Shown: piece after piece, positions 59,720 through 64,000 of the stretch
Layout: every line of letters starts with the position of its first letter
Position numbering within the stretch: position 1 is the first letter of the stretch
From: Crossaster papposus
Taxonomy: Eukaryota > Echinodermata > Asteroidea > Velatida > Solasteridae
Direction of reading: 5' to 3'
Assembly (NCBI GenBank): GCA_037893245.1
Contig: JBAIAA010001147.1
Coordinates: forward strand, 1 to 64,000
Length of the DNA stretch: 64,000 nt
The notes under the pieces: model-generated
The model's input: the letters and a program-made list of their open reading frames with translations, nothing else
What the model was told of the DNA's origin: nothing
Database searches by the model: none
Position numbers and translations under genes: made by a program

Positions 59720-60006
59720 CTGAGGATGACAGTGATGTAAGAATTTAGGGCATCCCTTTATATTTCTTGGGTTTTCAAATTCGACCGACCCTATATTGAC
59801 CTATCGCCATGGGACAGTCTGTGGGACAGTCTGCTACGCATGCGTATTTACCCTGTGCGTGAACACAGCAAAAACAGCAAAAATAGCGGATGGCACGCGA
59901 TGGTGAATGGACCAGTGAGAATTCTCCTCTAGATCATAAATATTTATGAGGTACAGTAATATACAATATATCAAATAAAAACATTAACGAAATCTTCAGA
60001 ACTATT

Positions 60007-60222
60007 TGTGACCCAGCACGAGTAAATGAGACACTTTGCGGCAAAAATAAAAATTGAGATTTTGATTTCATCATTAAAAGCTTGTTTAGCTTTAAATGAT
60101 GAAATCAAAATCTCAATTTTCATTTTTGCCGCAAAGTGTCTCATTTACTCGTAAATGATGAAATCAAAATCTCAATTTTTATTTTTGCCGCAAAGTGTCT
60201 CATTTACTCGTGCTGGGTCACA
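60007..60222. mobile_element. TGTGACCCAGCAC hairpin element with duplicated arm
   Basis: The left arm (TGTGACCCAGCACGAGTAAA ... TTTCATCATT) has two tandem inverted right arms of about 58 bp, the second closing with TGCTGGGTCACA. Confidence 0.9.
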
Positions 60223-60803
60223 TATTAGCATAAAAATCTAAATTCTGTCACTTAAGGCCGGTTCATACTCGACGCAAAAGTCAAATGTCCCATTTTTTGC
60301 GCTGTTTATTCGCAACAGTTGAACACATTTCAACTCCGGCGAATTTTCGCAGCGAATTTATTTTTGACGTCGAATTCGCTACGCTCCCGCATTTTGCATA
60401 AACCGGCGTAACATTGCTAGAGTTGTATCAAATATAGAAACAAATATTATTCAATATAGACAAATTCACTGCAATTATATTTTACTTGGTTGTTTCAAAT
60501 TGGGTTTCAGGCTCTGAATGTAACGTCCGTATCGATAGAATTGCCCAAAATGCAAATTGTTAGGATTAGATTCAAATACTTCAAAACATTTAAACAAACA
60601 AAATTTTGAACACACAAAAGACAAGAATAGTAATTACAAAATTTAAACTAAATATTTCTAAATGTAACTTTGGTCAGGCAGTTAAAACAGCTTTTTGTTG
60701 GCTTGAATTGGAAGAATACTAGAAACAATAAATAATCAACACTTTTTTCAAGACTCAGATTAATGTGTGCAAACCTAAACCAAAACCGACTTCCGTCATT
60801 ACA

Positions 60804-60838
60804 GTCGGGTCGGGTCGGGTCGGGTCGGGTCGGGTCGG
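60804..60838 (+). repeat. (GGGTC)n microsatellite
   Basis: Seven GGGTC pentamers in a row. Confidence 0.95.
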
Positions 60839-61095
60839 TTTCGGTTTTCACGCTTGTGACTTTCGAGTCTGGTCGGCTTAGCCATTTTGCAGGAAAAACC
60901 CGAAATAAACCAACAAATACCTAAACAGTTTGGAAATTCATGCGGTACAATAATATTGCAGAGTTACTTTGCCCGTTACTGCGTTTGTACTACCGCGTCA
61001 ACCCCCGTGTGAATGTTGTTGAAGTAGGCGGTACGACGTACTGTCTGTAATGTGTACAGACCAACCGGTAGGTATGCAGCACTCAAAGGCTACTG

Positions 61096-61385
61096 ATGCG
61101 GGCATCCTCTAACAGACGCTGTAGACCACACCATTACCTCCACTAAGACCGTCTTGTTTATCTGCTCTAATCGCTCGGAAAATCCCGAGCAGAATTGTTT
61201 GACGTGACAACAAATTAACCAACGAGTCAGCAATTATGCATGTTACGTCACGTAATTATTCACGCAACGTCACACGCGCATGCAAATGCGAAACAATTTT
61301 TTCGAGCGATTGGAGCAGATAAACAAGACGGTCTTAGCGGAGGTCCTGGCGTGGTCTACAGCGTACGTTGGAGGGTGCCCGCATG
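61096..61385. repeat. Long inverted repeat (about 85-bp arms)
   Basis: ATGCGGGCATCCTCTAACAG ... AAGACCGTCTTGTTTATCTG pairs with CAGATAAACAAGACGGTCTT ... GGAGGGTGCCCGCAT. 290 bp, in the intron upstream of window exon 1. Confidence 0.9.
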
Positions 61386-61722
61386 GGCGGCCTACGTGCG
61401 TTGCAAACCACGATTAGGACATCTTGCAACCAAGACTAGTGACATCATGGAGTGTTCCTCATACCATAGTATGCTCAAACTGACAGACAACAACAAATCA
61501 TGCAGTGCGGGTACATTCTGGCACAAAAAGCGGGAACAGTGTTAGTGAAATAACGAACGATTTGCCCAAGCCAGATATTCAGGTTTTTTTTCGGGTTCGT
61601 TTTGGTTTTGGTCGGGTCAGTTTTTCCCTGAATTGTTTTGGGTTGGGACGGTACATTTCACAACAGTAACAAATTAGCATGCATTTATATACATCAACAC
61701 AGTCACCACTGCAGAGACACAT

Positions 61723-62100
61723 TAAAGGTAGGATACACTATTTGCAGATTTAGAAAATTTTTACTACCGAATTATTAAGAAATATCTTGCTTATTCGAAA
61801 GTAAATATTGATTGTAGCCTGTAGGCATCCAGCAAAATAATATCCTGCGCTAGATATCTTGTAATTGTTTTGGAAAATAGAATTTTATAAATAAAAAAAT
61901 CACGATCGCCAGACGGCGATTGCAAAAAAAAAAAGAACCCTCACTGCCAAACGCCGGTTGAAAACAAAACTGTTTTTCTTGCTTTTTCTCAGCAAAGTGA
62001 TTCTAAAACTTTATTTAAACAATATTTACTATAAACTCCAACCTCCAAAATCCACCAATTCATGATAATTTAAGTAATTACCCATGGTGTATCCTACCTA
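61723..62100 (+). mobile_element. GTAGGATACACC MITE, copy 7
   Basis: Complete: TAAAGGTAGGATACACTATT ... CCATGGTGTATCCTACCTA, with the internal GATCGCCAGACGGCGATTG palindrome. Confidence 0.85.
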
Positions 62101-62259
62101 ACATGAGTTCACTGAAAACTAACTCAGAAGGTGTACAAATTACCTGACTTGAAGAGGATTTTAGAGCAAGCTGAAATTAGCAAAGATATGATGAAAAAGA
62201 GAGAGGAGAATACACGTACAGATATGAGATGGATGGCCCAAGGTGATGAAGCCTTGAAT

Positions 62260-62840
62260 GCAAAGCTGTACTGTATCTGCAACGTACGTGCGATCATTGC
62301 TAGCTGTAGGCTACATAGCCCACACTATATACACTGTATCGTACGCGCCCAGCCACGCGTAAGAGAGTCCAGCACCAAGCTTCGTCAGTAGCACAGCCTT
62401 GATTATTTTGTCACTTTCGGGTTTTGTGGTTATATGTTAATGAGAATGCGCTACTTTCGATCCACAGGATCTGATTGGTCTTTATTTTGAAACGTCACGT
62501 TTAATAACATTTGCCAAAATACAAGTAGCTGATTGGGCATTTTGAAATGATTAATTCAGGAGTATGACGCAAACCAACAGTCTGTGATCTGTGATTGGCC
62601 GTTGAGAAACACACGTAAATTCAGTGATAATTTGCATATGCACGCACTCACCCCCAGCCTTGGATTCGCGAACAAAGTTTTAAAAAACATGCGACCCGGA
62701 TTGGAAACAATTTCAAGGCTGTGCTCCTAACGGAACACTGGCTAGACTCTCGCGTGTGAGCGGTGCATGGGCACGTACAGTACAGTACGAGCTATGCATA
62801 GTGATGAACGCACGTACATTGCATGTACAGCACAGCCTGG
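62260..62840. repeat. Inverted-repeat element with about 110-bp arms
   Basis: GCAAAGCTGTACTGTATCTG and ACGTACGTGCGATCAT at the left pair with the right arm ending GTACAGCACAGCCTGG. Between them are about 350 bp without coding signal. Confidence 0.7.
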
Positions 62841-63079
62841 TAATCAAGAAAATGGAATATTGAATGGTAGCTAATTGATTACAATAGAGGCAGTTTATGC
62901 AGCACATCAGGTTAACAGAACACAATATTGCATAAGAACCATGTCTGATTGTGGCCGCCAGTACATTTCTCTTGAGAAGAACAATCTGCCCAGCTAAATT
63001 GTGAAACGGTTACTAAAAAGCTAACAAGAATTTAGTTTTAGTGAATGATCAGGCAGTGGCAGCAACAGGGTTGGACATT

Positions 63080-63331
63080 TGTGACCCAGCACATCAAATT
63101 CAGGAATAAGTCGGAAAAAAGACTTGTTCAGATATATGTACATAGTAAGATTGGAAATTCCATAAGCTCTAATGATACCCATCACAAGCCTGTACCTCAT
63201 AGCCAATAACTCCTGAGCTACAGGCTTGTGATTGATATCATTAGAAAGCTTATGAAATTTCCAATCTTACTATGTAGATTTCAAAAATATTTTGTTCTAA
63301 GTTATTCCTGATTTTGATGTGCTGGGTCACA
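63080..63331. mobile_element. TGTGACCCAGCAC hairpin element, second body
   Basis: TGTGACCCAGCACATCAAA at the left and TTTGATGTGCTGGGTCACA at the right (allowing one mismatch), with long imperfect arms including ATTGGAAATTCCATAAGCT and CATCACAAGCCTGTA. Confidence 0.88.
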
Positions 63332-63372
63332 TTTTAAGGCTTTCACATTTGTTGTTGAGCAAGAGTTGAAGC

Positions 63373-63488
63373 TTAAAGGTAGGATACACCATTGGTAATT
63401 GCTTGAATTATCATGAATGGGTGGATTTGGGAGGTTGTATTTTATAGTAAATATCATTTAACTGACCTGTCCAAAGTTTTACAATCAT
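63373..63488 (-). mobile_element. GTAGGATACACC MITE, copy 8 (fragment before the LINE)
   Basis: TTAAAGGTAGGATACACCAT then TGGTAATTGCTTGAATTATC: the 3' half of the family in inverted orientation. It is interrupted after AAAGTTTTACAATCATG, where the LINE frame begins. Confidence 0.75.
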
Positions 63489-64000
63489 GTCTGCAAAGCT
63501 ACATATTTCCAAATCAGGAACATTAATCAAATTCGTAAAGTTTTGGATGACGATACAGCAGCTACTTTAGTCCATGCTTTGGTAATATCGAGATTGGACA
63601 ATGGAAATTCTCTATTATATGGTATAAATGAACAACTACTGGCAAAGCTCCAACGTGCTCAAAATGCTGCAGCACGCATGTTAACCCGCACTCGTAAATT
63701 TGATCATATTTCGCCAATTTTGAAACAACTACACTGGTTACCAATTCGTCAAAGAATTCAATTTAAGCTACTTTTGCTCACTTGGAAATCACTTAATGCT
63801 ATGGCACCAGTGTATATTAATGAACTTCTTTCTCCATATATTCCAAAACGCACTTTGAGATCTGCTGACAAAATTCTTCTGACTGTCCCTAGAACTGTTT
63901 CGTCGTATGGTGATCGTGGATTTTATGCAGCTGCTCCCAAGCTTTGGAATGCCTTGCCATTCGAACTTCGCAGTTGTAGTTCCATCAATGTTTTCAAAAA
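63489..64000 (+). pseudogene. CR1/L2-like LINE, 3' part of the reverse-transcriptase ORF (runs off window)
   Basis: One open frame from about 63489 to the window edge encodes the region just after the RT catalytic core: VCKATYFQIRNINQIRKVL, HALVISRLDNGNSLLYG, QNAAARMLTRTRK, LKQLHWLPIRQRIQFKLLLL, GFYAAAPKLWNALPFELRS. This is the typical thumb and C-terminal part of CR1/L2/Rex-type non-LTR retrotransposons. Its 5' end abuts a fragment of the GTAGGATACACC MITE, so the copy is 5'-truncated. It is undisrupted as far as visible; whether it is complete at 3' cannot be seen. Confidence 0.85.

Overview
The window is intron-rich animal nuclear DNA. It has no bacterial operon structure, GT..AG introns, many short inverted-repeat (MITE-like) elements, SINE and LINE remnants, and microsatellites and minisatellites. 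The repeat style (tACATGTA-rich stretches, TTAA-flanked MITEs, GGCC(G/A)ATTTCAC-ended MITEs) and the protein sequences suggest a marine deuterostome invertebrate. An echinoderm is my best guess and a lancelet or hemichordate is possible. This is inference, because no taxonomic search could be run.

One host gene dominates. On the minus strand, 22 coding exons between 59719 and 12786 splice with consistent phases into an open frame of about 1,333 codons ending in a stop. I recognise it as the C-terminal half of EPG5 (ectopic P-granules autophagy protein 5), the Rab7 effector and tether for autophagosome-lysosome fusion. The N-terminal exons must lie to the right of the window. No other conserved host gene is recognisable; a THAP-like single-exon ORF (5809-6249) is the only other protein-like signal downstream of EPG5.

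The introns are a museum of mobile DNA. The best object is a 6.08-kb DNA transposon (25982-32061) in the 9.5-kb intron between EPG5 exons 17 and 18 (window numbering). It has about 155-bp terminal inverted repeats and two long, overlapping, intact ORFs on the same strand as EPG5. ORF1 is 1,080 aa with two C2HC zinc modules. ORF2 is 532 aa with a PIN/XPG-type nuclease and a cysteine-rich CXC tail. I think it belongs to, or near, the XPG-nuclease-bearing Academ group. The next intron carries a 4.05-kb long-TIR element (20470-24522) with a dead mariner/IS630-type element nested in it.

At least nine MITE families recur. They include a TTAA-flanked piggyBac-like family (8 copies), a GTAGGATACACC family (8 copies, one split by a 1-kb insertion that carries a 165-bp hairpin), and several families sharing a TGTGACC terminus.

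Region by region: 1-12.7 kb is non-genic, with a THAP-like ORF and a 17-bp minisatellite that has been tandemly duplicated together with its flank (7.56-11.29 kb). 12.7-59.7 kb is EPG5 with its repeat-filled introns. 59.7-64 kb is the next EPG5 intron, with two long inverted repeats, MITEs and, at the right edge, the 3' part of a CR1/L2-like LINE reverse-transcriptase ORF.
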